Below, one piece after another: positions 17,770 through 24,948 of a DNA stretch of 35,251 bases. The first letter of the stretch is position 1, and the number at the start of each line of letters is the position of its first letter. Source of the stretch: Bacteroidota bacterium (lineage in GTDB: Bacteria > Bacteroidota > Bacteroidia > Chitinophagales > Chitinophagaceae); NCBI GenBank assembly GCA_947461125.1, contig CANHHX010000019.1, positions 1 through 35,251 of the forward strand. The letters are read 5' to 3'. The translations under genes and the position numbers were made by a program. A model generated the notes under the pieces. The model had not been told where the DNA came from. It worked only from the letters and a program-made list of their open reading frames with translations, and did not search any database.

Positions 17770-18858
17770 ATGCGTAAACTCATTCTATACCCGTTTTTAA
17801 TTTTATTTGCTTTTCATTCCGCATTGGCTGCCGATTTTACTGTAACTGGTAAAGTTAAAGGATTGACAAATGGTAGTTCAGCAACTTTAAAAAATGTTTT
17901 TAATGGACAGTCCCTAGCAACTGCAACTATTGCCGATGGTGCCTTTGTATTAAAGGGCAATGTAAATGAAGGGATGCTGTTGCAACTTGTGTTTTCTGCG
18001 GTACCACAAATAAATATCGAATTGTTTATTGGTAATGAAGCTGTTTTAATCGAAGGTGATATGGCAGCGCCTGATCAAATTAAATTAACGGGATCGATAC
18101 TGCACCAGACGTACGAGAAATTTAGAATTCAGTTTGCTCCTTTAAAAGATAAGCTAAACGCCATTGTGCCGCTTATTCAAGCGGAAACCACACAAACGCC
18201 TAAGCGAGATTCACTCATCAATTTATTTAATAGTTATAAGCAAGTACTTTTAAATGAAACAGTAGGCTTTGTAAATACCAATCCAGCATCGGTTGTAAGT
18301 TCATTTGCACTTTTTGCTGTCGGGCCATTATTTTCGGGACCACAAGAATTAGAATCTAAATTTAATGCGTTACAGCCTGCTGCTCAAAAAGGTTATTTTT
18401 CTGAAATGATTGTGAAATCTGTGAACGATGCAAAAATTGGACAAATTGGTTCTATGGCAACTGAGTTTACGCAAAATGATCAAAATGGTAAGCCTGTTAA
18501 ACTGTCTTCATTTAGAGGGAAATATGTACTTATAGATTTTTGGGCTAGTTGGTGTAGACCATGTAGGCAAGAAAATCCAAACGTGGTTGCAGCATTTAAC
18601 AAGTATAAATTAAAAAACTTTACTGTATTAGGTGTTTCTTTAGACCAAGATAAAAACGCTTGGATTCAGGCGATTGCCGCTGATAAACTTACATGGACGC
18701 ATGTTAGTGATTTAAAATACTGGAGTAACGAAGTTGCACAATTGTACCGTATTCAAAGTATCCCTGCTAATTTATTAGTTGATCCTACTGGAAAAATTAT
18801 TGGAAAAGATTTGAGAGGAGAAGATCTCTTGCAAAAATTAGCTTCTATTTTAAAATAG
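17770..18858 (+). CDS. TlpA-like thioredoxin-fold protein with DUF4369-type N-domain
   Basis: This 362-residue protein has a signal peptide (about residues 1-20, ending HSALA-AD) and no lipobox Cys, so it is probably periplasmic. Residues about 22-120 look like the beta-rich DUF4369 domain common in Bacteroidota TlpA proteins (VTGKVKGLTNGSSATLKN). A helical linker follows, then a thioredoxin/AhpC-TSA domain (about 225-362) with the redox pair Cys262-x-x-Cys265 in FWASWCRPCRQENP. Members reduce periplasmic disulfides, often in cytochrome maturation or oxidative protection; the partner cannot be inferred. It lies 15 bases after hisI and could be cotranscribed, though the function is unrelated. 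Its stop lies inside a palindrome shared with the convergent gene. Confidence 0.88.
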   Translation: MRKLILYPFLILFAFHSALAADFTVTGKVKGLTNGSSATLKNVFNGQSLATATIADGAFVLKGNVNEGMLLQLVFSAVPQINIELFIGNEAVLIEGDMAAPDQIKLTGSILHQTYEKFRIQFAPLKDKLNAIVPLIQAETTQTPKRDSLINLFNSYKQVLLNETVGFVNTNPASVVSSFALFAVGPLFSGPQELESKFNALQPAAQKGYFSEMIVKSVNDAKIGQIGSMATEFTQNDQNGKPVKLSSFRGKYVLIDFWASWCRPCRQENPNVVAAFNKYKLKNFTVLGVSLDQDKNAWIQAIAADKLTWTHVSDLKYWSNEVAQLYRIQSIPANLLVDPTGKIIGKDLRGEDLLQKLASILK

Positions 18859-19197
18859 GTTTGCATACGTTGTCGGGTCAAATCCAATAGCTATTATTTT
18901 ACCCTTTTTAGTTACGATGGGTCTTTTAATTAAGCTGGTATGTTCTTGAAGTACGGATATAGCTGTATTTGCTTTTGTGCATTTAGCTTGATCTGCTGGA
19001 CTTAATTTTTTATAAGTAGCAGATTTTGTGTTTACAATCAGCGTAAAATCTTGTTGCGACATCCAATCTTTTAATAGGGTAGCTGTTATCCCTTCTTTTT
19101 TGTAGTTGTGAAATACGTACTCGATTTTTTGTTTTGTAAGCCAGTCTAAACTCTTTTTTACCGTATCGCAATTGGGTATACCGTAGATCGTTAACAT
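18850..19197 (-). CDS. ArsC/YffB/Spx-family thioredoxin-fold protein
   Basis: This 115-residue protein belongs to the arsenate-reductase-like family (ArsC, YffB, Spx). It opens LTIYGIPNCDTVKKSLDWL with one Cys (residue 10) in a CDTVKK context and no CxxC. The family's conserved Arg-Pro occurs late as LIKRPIVTKKGKIIAIGFDP. The CDT-x-KK motif and short length fit YffB-like members, whose activity is uncertain (possibly glutathione- or thiol-dependent reduction), better than true ArsC. The ATG at 19197 is chosen because homologous proteins begin directly with the LTIYG strand; an upstream ATG at 19218 adds seven residues. Its 3' end overlaps the TlpA-like gene by nine bases, convergently. Confidence 0.85.
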   Translation of the reverse strand: MLTIYGIPNCDTVKKSLDWLTKQKIEYVFHNYKKEGITATLLKDWMSQQDFTLIVNTKSATYKKLSPADQAKCTKANTAISVLQEHTSLIKRPIVTKKGKIIAIGFDPTTYANLF

Positions 19198-19215
19198 GGT
19201 GACCGATTTTAGATC

Positions 19216-19223
19216 CAAAATTA
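19216..19223 (-). promoter_or_regulatory. Putative -7 box (TAnnTTTG) for the ArsC/YffB-like gene
   Basis: On the minus strand this reads TAATTTTG, an exact TAnnTTTG match, 18 bases upstream of the ATG at 19197. No convincing -33 TTG is seen. It lies in the divergent gap with the outer-membrane barrel gene. Confidence 0.4.
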
Positions 19224-19283
19224 GCCAATTACCACTTATTATTTCTCATCCTGCTAATAAAGATTTATTTTGTAAACGATACT

Positions 19284-21722
19284 ATGAAGTCTTTTTTATC
19301 CATAATGGTGGCCTTGTTTTTTTGTATACAAGGCTATTGTCAGAAGCCACCTCCGCAGGCCAGTCGATCGATGGGGCTTATTATTGGTAATGTATTAGAC
19401 GCGCAAACAGGCAAGGCTTTGTCATTTGCTAGCATCCAATTAAAAAAAATGTCAGATTCGGTGGTAGTAGTACAGGTGGTATCTGATAAAAACGGAGCTT
19501 TTGAATGTTTAAATGTTCCATTTGGATATTACAAGCTAAAAGCTACTATGGTTGGTTATGCGGATCTACAAATAGATAGTATTTATTTAAGAGAAGAGCG
19601 GTACGACTTTAATTTGGGGGATGTTAAATTATACGTATCTGGCGCAGCTAGTTCGGAAGTAATTGTCTATGCCGAAAAGCCTCTCATAGAAAACAAGGAT
19701 GATAAGATCATTTTTAATGTGGGTGAAAGTGCATTAAGTGGTGGTGCCACTACTGCCGAATTATTAAAAAATATGCCCCTCATTAACAATGACCCTAATG
19801 GAAAAATCTTATTAAAAGGAAGGGAGCCTCGCATATTAATTGACGACAAACCTACCGATTTAAACGCGCAACAACTTCAAGACTTGCTAGAGAGCTTGCC
19901 TGGTAACAGTATTGAAAAAATTGAGATCATGACAAACCCTCCACCTCAATACGCAACAGAAACGGGGGGTGTTATTAATATTGTTACCAAAAAAGGAAAA
20001 ATTGGATGGGTTGGAAGAGTTAATATGAGTGCTGGAACAAGGGGTGAATCTTCAACATCCGCAAATGGAAGTTACCGCAATCAAAAACTAGTGTTGAACC
20101 TGAATGGTGGGGTAGGTTTTAGTACCATCACCGGTAATGGTTATTCTAAAAGAGAAAATATTTATAGAGATTCTACGAATTATTTTAATACACAAAATAG
20201 GTTTACCAATTTTTCATCGAGGCCTAATTTTCGCGCACAGGCAGATTATGAAATTGATAAGCAGCATATTCTTTCGTTAACGTATCAGCTTAATCCAAAT
20301 TCATTTGACAACCTATCTAATAACACATTTACCAATATCAACAACCAGCAACAAATTTACCGTTTAAGCAATCGAAACAACCAAAGTGTGGGTGGCGGTT
20401 TAAATCATGTATTATCTGGAAGTTATAATATCAAACAAAAAACAGGCCCTGGTTACCTTCGCTTTATTGCAAATGCCAATTTATCAAGTTCCCATAACAA
20501 TAGAACATTTTTTCAGCAGTTTTTATTGCCTGATAAAACACCAACGGGCGTAGACTCTACCCAACGGCAGCTGTTTAACACAGACAATAACTCAGCGTCC
20601 CTTAGGATCGATTTTTTACGTCCCTTAAAAACCAAGCAACATAATTTTAATGGAGGAGTTTCTGTTTTAAATACTTGGTACCATGGGCGTGTGAATACAC
20701 AGTTTTTGCGTAAGTCGGATCAAGTATTTGCCACCAATAATTTGTTAAGTAACGATTTTACCAACGAACAACTTGTGGCAACAGCTAGAGCAGGACTTTC
20801 CTATAATTTTAAAAGCAAGTACCGATTGTCGTTTGGTGTTCAGGCCGAATATACCAATTTGCAATTTGTTTTTTTAAAGGGGAATGCGAGTGATGTAGAT
20901 AATGGGTATTGGAATATTCTCCCCAATTTTACCCTGCGCAAAGAGTTTTCAAAAGAAATGAATTCAACCCTTGTTTACAGGGCAACCATTCGAAGACCTG
21001 GTATTGGTGAATTAAACCCTAATATTGATTACAGTGATCCTTATAACATTAGGTTTGGAAACCCTTATTTAGAACCTACCTTATCGCATAATTATGATTG
21101 GAATTTTAGTTATGTAAAAGGTAAATATTATGTGAATACATCACTTGGGTACAATCAATTAAAGGATGTTTTTAATAGCATACGAACATTGCAAGCAGGT
21201 GGTAAAACTGAAGTTACTTGGAAAAATATTTCTGACCGAAGAGAATATGAAGCAAGCGCTTGGGGTGGCTACACGTTTACCAAAAAGTTTAGAATGAATG
21301 GAAGTGCTGGGTATACATTTAATCAGTATGGGGCGGCAGAAAAATTATTGTATAAATACCGGGATGGTGCCACTTTTTATACCAGTGTCAATTACAATTT
21401 TACCCCAAGTAATTTGTTAACTTTTGAAGGTACTGCGCGTTACAATAATTTCGCAGACCCGCAGGGTAGAAGTAGAAGTAATTTAACCGTTAACCTGGGT
21501 GTACAACGTAAATTTTTGGACCGCCGTTTAATTGTATCTATCAATATTATTGATCCTACTACACAGCAGCAACTGCACACTTTTGTTTACGGTGCTAATT
21601 TTAATTTAGAGTCATTTAGTTCTAGTAATACCAGAAATTACAGAATTGCCGTAAGTTATCAATTAAATAAAGTGGTTACTAAGCCTGTAAAACCCTTGCT
21701 GCGAGCCAGCTCTCGTTCATAG
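19284..21722 (+). CDS. TonB-dependent-receptor-like outer-membrane beta-barrel protein
   Basis: This 812-residue protein has a signal peptide (about 1-19, ending GYCQ) and a carboxypeptidase-regulatory-like domain (about 30-115: IIGNVLDAQTGKALSFASIQL). A plug-like domain follows (about 125-235), recognisable from ATTAELLKNMPLINNDPNG and IEKIEIMTNPPPQYATETGGVINIVTKK. The rest is an aromatic-rich barrel of the type seen in the OMP_b-brl_3 family. No SusD partner or TonB box is evident, so the substrate is unknown. It may be an importer or a structural porin-like protein. The ATG at 19284 gives a proper signal peptide. Its 3' end overlaps the convergent neighbour by 44 bases. Confidence 0.88.
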   Translation: MKSFLSIMVALFFCIQGYCQKPPPQASRSMGLIIGNVLDAQTGKALSFASIQLKKMSDSVVVVQVVSDKNGAFECLNVPFGYYKLKATMVGYADLQIDSIYLREERYDFNLGDVKLYVSGAASSEVIVYAEKPLIENKDDKIIFNVGESALSGGATTAELLKNMPLINNDPNGKILLKGREPRILIDDKPTDLNAQQLQDLLESLPGNSIEKIEIMTNPPPQYATETGGVINIVTKKGKIGWVGRVNMSAGTRGESSTSANGSYRNQKLVLNLNGGVGFSTITGNGYSKRENIYRDSTNYFNTQNRFTNFSSRPNFRAQADYEIDKQHILSLTYQLNPNSFDNLSNNTFTNINNQQQIYRLSNRNNQSVGGGLNHVLSGSYNIKQKTGPGYLRFIANANLSSSHNNRTFFQQFLLPDKTPTGVDSTQRQLFNTDNNSASLRIDFLRPLKTKQHNFNGGVSVLNTWYHGRVNTQFLRKSDQVFATNNLLSNDFTNEQLVATARAGLSYNFKSKYRLSFGVQAEYTNLQFVFLKGNASDVDNGYWNILPNFTLRKEFSKEMNSTLVYRATIRRPGIGELNPNIDYSDPYNIRFGNPYLEPTLSHNYDWNFSYVKGKYYVNTSLGYNQLKDVFNSIRTLQAGGKTEVTWKNISDRREYEASAWGGYTFTKKFRMNGSAGYTFNQYGAAEKLLYKYRDGATFYTSVNYNFTPSNLLTFEGTARYNNFADPQGRSRSNLTVNLGVQRKFLDRRLIVSINIIDPTTQQQLHTFVYGANFNLESFSSSNTRNYRIAVSYQLNKVVTKPVKPLLRASSRS

Positions 21723-22185
21723 GAATCATCCAGTTTTGGATTAATTCTTTTTTTGTTCCTACTGTATTGTTAAAATAAACAGTTTGCGGGCTGATATGGT
21801 TGTTTGATACCGCAAATTTAACTTGTGCGAGTGGTAAAAGTTGAATTTTGTCTTTCACTAAAAAGGCAAGCATTTGTCTATCAAATAAATTCACTTTACA
21901 AAGGGCTTCAATTTGCTTGATCATTCTAAACAAACTATCTGTGCTACATCCGCCAACTGTAGCCTCCGTTTCATCAGCCATTACCACAATAAAGTGGCCA
22001 AAAAATAAATTGGCATAGCTTTTTACAGCATGCCCATGACTTTTCCAGCCGCTGCAATGGTCTTTTAAAATGCTATCAATTTCAAAAGCTTCTGCCATGC
22101 TAAATAACCTGCTGCTCTGAAAAATCCAAACCCGTGCATGGTCGTTAAAATCTGAAGGGATATGCGTTTCAATAGAAAAATTCAT
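21679..22185 (-). CDS. Conserved Bacteroidota protein of unknown function
   Basis: This 168-residue cytoplasmic protein has features I associate with a Bacteroidota-specific family: HARVWIFQSSRLFS near the N-terminus, WKSHGHAVKSYANLFFGHFIVVMADE, and GGCSTDSLFRMIKQIE followed by FDRQMLAFL. Relatives are sometimes labelled ABC transporter ATPase in automatic annotation, but there is no Walker A, Walker B or signature motif, so that name is not supported. It follows the two Fe-S genes with a 16-base gap and probably belongs to their transcript, hinting at a role with that complex. The ATG at 22185 is preferred. One at 22221 would overlap the upstream gene by 20 bases and adds a non-conserved extension. 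Function unknown. Confidence 0.75.
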   Translation of the reverse strand: MNFSIETHIPSDFNDHARVWIFQSSRLFSMAEAFEIDSILKDHCSGWKSHGHAVKSYANLFFGHFIVVMADETEATVGGCSTDSLFRMIKQIEALCKVNLFDRQMLAFLVKDKIQLLPLAQVKFAVSNNHISPQTVYFNNTVGTKKELIQNWMIPMNESWLAARVLQA

Positions 22186-22201
22186 GATGGATGATTTTAA
22201 A

Positions 22202-22981
22202 TTATGCCATGCTTTCTGCAATGAGCTCTGCTATATCTAGTACCGCCATTTCATTTTCTTTTTCTTTGTTTTTGATACCGTCTGTCATCATAGTGTTACA
22301 AAAAGGACAAGCCGCTGCTATAATTTGAGCGCCTGTTGCTACTGCTTCTTCGGCTCTTTCTATATTGATTCTAGTAGTGCCCGATTCCTCTTCTTTAAAC
22401 ATTTGAGCGCCACCTGCGCCACAGCATAGCCCATTCGATCGGCATCTTTTCATTTCAATAAGTTCTGCATCTAAAACCTCTAATACTTTACGTGGGGCTT
22501 CATAAATATTATTAGCGCGGCCTAAATAACAGCTATCATGATAAGATATTTTTTTGCCTTTAAACGCCCCACCTTCTTTTAAAACAATTTTACCTTCGTT
22601 GATTAAAGACTGAAGCAGGGTGGTGTGATGTATAACGTCGTAATTTCCGCCTAGCTCAGGGTATTCGTTTTTGATGGTATTAAAACAGTGTGGACAGGTG
22701 GTAATTATTTTTTTAACACCATATGCGTTCATGACTTGAATATTTTGGTAAGCCATCATTTGAAACAAAAATTCATTACCAGCTCTTCTTGCAGGATCTC
22801 CTGTACAAGCTTCTTCTTTCCCAAGTATCGCATAGCTTATCCCTACTTTATCTAAAATAAGTGAAAACGCCTTGGTAATTTTTTGCGCTCTTTGATCAAA
22901 GCTGCCAGCACAGCCAACCCAAAATAAGTATTCTGGCATTGTTCCGGATGCCATCATTTCGGCCATTGTATTTACTTTCAT
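22202..22981 (-). CDS. CCG-domain iron-sulfur protein (heterodisulfide-reductase-related)
   Basis: This 259-residue soluble protein has two cysteine-rich CCG-type domains like those of HdrB, GlpC and LutA. The second is complete: Cys151, Cys186-Cys187 and Cys225-x-x-Cys228, with spacing Cx34CCx37CxxC. The first is degenerate: Cys24, Cys59 and Cys96-x-x-Cys99, where the CC pair is reduced to Cys-Thr (EEACTGDPARR). Such domains bind a non-cubane Fe-S cluster and handle disulfide or quinone electron transfer. It starts 10 bases after the stop of the membrane Fe-S gene, its likely electron partner. The ATG at 22981 is chosen because an upstream in-frame start would overlap that gene by over 100 bases. 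The natural substrate is unknown. Confidence 0.88.
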   Translation of the reverse strand: MKVNTMAEMMASGTMPEYLFWVGCAGSFDQRAQKITKAFSLILDKVGISYAILGKEEACTGDPARRAGNEFLFQMMAYQNIQVMNAYGVKKIITTCPHCFNTIKNEYPELGGNYDVIHHTTLLQSLINEGKIVLKEGGAFKGKKISYHDSCYLGRANNIYEAPRKVLEVLDAELIEMKRCRSNGLCCGAGGAQMFKEEESGTTRINIERAEEAVATGAQIIAAACPFCNTMMTDGIKNKEKENEMAVLDIAELIAESMA

Positions 22982-22991
22982 AACAAGTGGA

Positions 22992-24302
22992 TTAGTTTTC
23001 TTTAGCCCAATTTTCACGATCTTCTGGCGAAAATTTCCAAGGGGCAAAATTGTTTTCAATATTTGAAAAAGTATTGTTCCATTCGGCTGGTGCACTACTT
23101 TCTTCCATGATTAATGATCTTCTTAATTCCATTATAATATCAAGTGGAGATAAGCTAACTGGGCAGGCTTCAACACATGCATTACATGTTGTACAAGCCC
23201 TTAATTCCTCAACGCTGATATAATTGTGTAAAAGTGTTTTTTTATCGTCAACAAATTGAGTATTTTGGTTAATGTTTTTTGCTACATCTTCCAGTCTATC
23301 TCTGGTAGACATCATAATTTTACGTGGGCTTAATAATTTACCCGTAGTTGTAGCAGGACATGCAGCAGAACATCTTCCACACTCTGTGCAACTGTATGCT
23401 TCCATTAAATTCTTCCAGTTCAAATCAAAAATATCCTTGGCGCCAAATGTAGTAGGGGGAGCAGCATCTGTTGGTGCTTTACTTGGATCCATGGCATACA
23501 ACACTTCATTTTGTACCGACCTCATATTTTTCATTTTACCGGCTGGCTCTAAGGCGCTGTAATAGGCGGCAGGGAATGCAAGAATAATATGTAAATGTTT
23601 AGAGTAAGGTAGGTAATTTAAAAAGGCTAAAATGCCAATGATGTGAAGCCACCAAGCACTGCGTTCGATCAGTATCAGTGTATCGATCGGTAATTGGCTT
23701 AAGCTAGGCACCAACATGCTGGAAACAATAAATGAACCAGTTGGTGCGTAATGAGGTGCTTGCAAATTTTGTAAAGCTTGATCGGCACCATTCATTACAA
23801 AAAACAAACTCATTAAAATAATTTCAACCACTAGAATTAGATTAGCATCTGTTTTTGGCCAACCGGCTAAATCATTACTCGAAAGTCTCTTAATGTAAAG
23901 GATATTTCGGCGCACTAAAAAAATTACACATACGACTGTTACGCCAAAAGCGAGTATTTCAAATACATTAATAAATAGGCTATAATAACTACCAATAAAA
24001 GGTAAAAACACTCTGTGTTTTCCCGTTATGCCATCAATAATAATTTCTAGTACTTCTAAATTGATGATGATAAATCCAGCATAAATAATAAGGTGTAAAA
24101 AAGCAACCAATGGATTTTTGAACATCTTCTTTTGTCCAAGTGCTAGCAGTAATACTTGTTTCCATCTGCGGCCCGGTTCATTATATTGAATTTCGGATTT
24201 ACCCATTAAAATGGTTTTTTTAATGAGGGTCGCCTTTTTATAAAAAAGGAAGCCAGCAGTCGCCAAAAGGGCTAAAAAAATCAGTGGGGCTATCATTTCC
24301 AT
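22992..24302 (-). CDS. Cytochrome-b-like membrane protein with two 4Fe-4S clusters
   Basis: This 436-residue protein joins a membrane half to a ferredoxin-like half. There are about five hydrophobic segments (near residues 4-20, 62-82, 107-129, 155-171, 215-235) resembling NarI/DsrM/HdrE cytochrome b subunits. His residues in FLHLIIYAGF (His70) and WWLHIIGILAFLNYLPYSKH (His220) could ligate heme. The cytoplasmic part has two clusters: Cys305, 308, 311, 315 and Cys370, 373, 376, 380, each with CxxCxxCxxxCP spacing as in HdrC. Together with the next gene it could form a quinone-linked electron-transfer complex (inference). The ATG at 24302 is used; 24296 is also possible, and a TTG at 24311 is unlikely. 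Confidence 0.87.
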   Translation of the reverse strand: MEMIAPLIFLALLATAGFLFYKKATLIKKTILMGKSEIQYNEPGRRWKQVLLLALGQKKMFKNPLVAFLHLIIYAGFIIINLEVLEIIIDGITGKHRVFLPFIGSYYSLFINVFEILAFGVTVVCVIFLVRRNILYIKRLSSNDLAGWPKTDANLILVVEIILMSLFFVMNGADQALQNLQAPHYAPTGSFIVSSMLVPSLSQLPIDTLILIERSAWWLHIIGILAFLNYLPYSKHLHIILAFPAAYYSALEPAGKMKNMRSVQNEVLYAMDPSKAPTDAAPPTTFGAKDIFDLNWKNLMEAYSCTECGRCSAACPATTTGKLLSPRKIMMSTRDRLEDVAKNINQNTQFVDDKKTLLHNYISVEELRACTTCNACVEACPVSLSPLDIIMELRRSLIMEESSAPAEWNNTFSNIENNFAPWKFSPEDRENWAKEN

Positions 24303-24377
24303 GGTGCGCAATTAGGCTGCTAAGATAAGTTGTTTTATTTAGTTGTCATTCAGTTCGTATTGTGCAAATATTCTTGT

Positions 24378-24385
24378 TACATTTG
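24378..24385 (+). promoter_or_regulatory. Putative -7 box (TAnnTTTG) for the PyrR-like gene
   Basis: TACATTTG matches TAnnTTTG exactly, 17 bases before the ATG at 24403. A TTG lies at 24360-24362, but the 15-base spacer is shorter than usual. Confidence 0.45.
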
Positions 24386-24402
24386 GTACTAAATCTGTGA
24401 TC

Positions 24403-24912
24403 ATGGAACCCCATAATACTATTTTGTCTGCTGCTGCGGCCGAGCAAAAAATGCACCGCATGTCACTTGAATTAGCAGAAAATATTGCGCCTTCTACCAA
24501 AGAATTAATGCTAATTGGGATTCGTAATAATGGGGTTGTGATAGCGCATAAAATAGCTGCTTTATTGGCTCCGTATGTTCAGTGTAAGATTACTATTTTG
24601 GAAGCTTCGTTAGACAAGGAAATGCCTTCAACAATTACCTATAGTGCACCTGCTAATTTTACAGGAGCGCATATCGTTTTAGTTGATGATGTTTCCAATA
24701 GTGGCAAAACACTGCTATATGCCCTTAAACCATTACTAGATTTTTATCCAGTTAGTATTCAAACCTTGGTACTTGTTGAGAGAATGTACCGGCTCTATCC
24801 TGTAAAACCTGACTATGTAGGCTTGTCTATTTCTACTTCATTGCAAGACCATATTCGGGTAATTGTTGAGGGTAGTGAAATTCAAGGCGTTTGCGTAGAA
24901 ACCAAGGCTTAA
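24403..24912 (+). CDS. PyrR-like phosphoribosyltransferase
   Basis: This 169-residue type I phosphoribosyltransferase most resembles PyrR, the uracil phosphoribosyltransferase that also regulates pyr operons in Firmicutes. The PRPP-binding loop is HIVLVDDVSNSGKTLLYAL (about residues 90-108), where two acidic residues precede a Ser-Gly-Lys-Thr turn. LIGIRNNGVVIAHKIA at about 37-52 and PDYVGLSISTSLQDHIRV near the end resemble PyrR's RG-x-x-A and DYVGKNIPTS elements. There are no pyrimidine genes nearby and no pyr-type attenuator, so regulation is doubtful. It is more likely a salvage enzyme or one with undetermined base specificity. The ATG at 24403 is chosen; an upstream TTG extension adds no conserved sequence. 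A phosphohexomutase follows after 36 bases with its own promoter box. Confidence 0.8.
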   Translation: MEPHNTILSAAAAEQKMHRMSLELAENIAPSTKELMLIGIRNNGVVIAHKIAALLAPYVQCKITILEASLDKEMPSTITYSAPANFTGAHIVLVDDVSNSGKTLLYALKPLLDFYPVSIQTLVLVERMYRLYPVKPDYVGLSISTSLQDHIRVIVEGSEIQGVCVETKA

Positions 24913-24919
24913 TTTTTAT

Positions 24920-24927
24920 TATTTTTG
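24920..24927 (+). promoter_or_regulatory. Putative -7 box (TAnnTTTG) for the phosphohexomutase gene
   Basis: TATTTTTG matches TAnnTTTG exactly and lies 21 bases before the ATG at 24949, a normal short leader length. No -33 element is clear. Confidence 0.45.
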
Positions 24928-24948
24928 TAGCGTATTCAAACCTATTTT

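Noticed and set aside
19268..19275. TTATTTTG as a -7 box for the 812-residue barrel gene
   Set aside because: The second base of TAnnTTTG is T instead of A, and this position is highly conserved; left uncalled.
22982..23095. N-terminal extension of the CCG Fe-S protein to 23095
   Set aside because: The extra 38 residues overlap the upstream Fe-S gene by 104 bases in another frame and do not look like the family.
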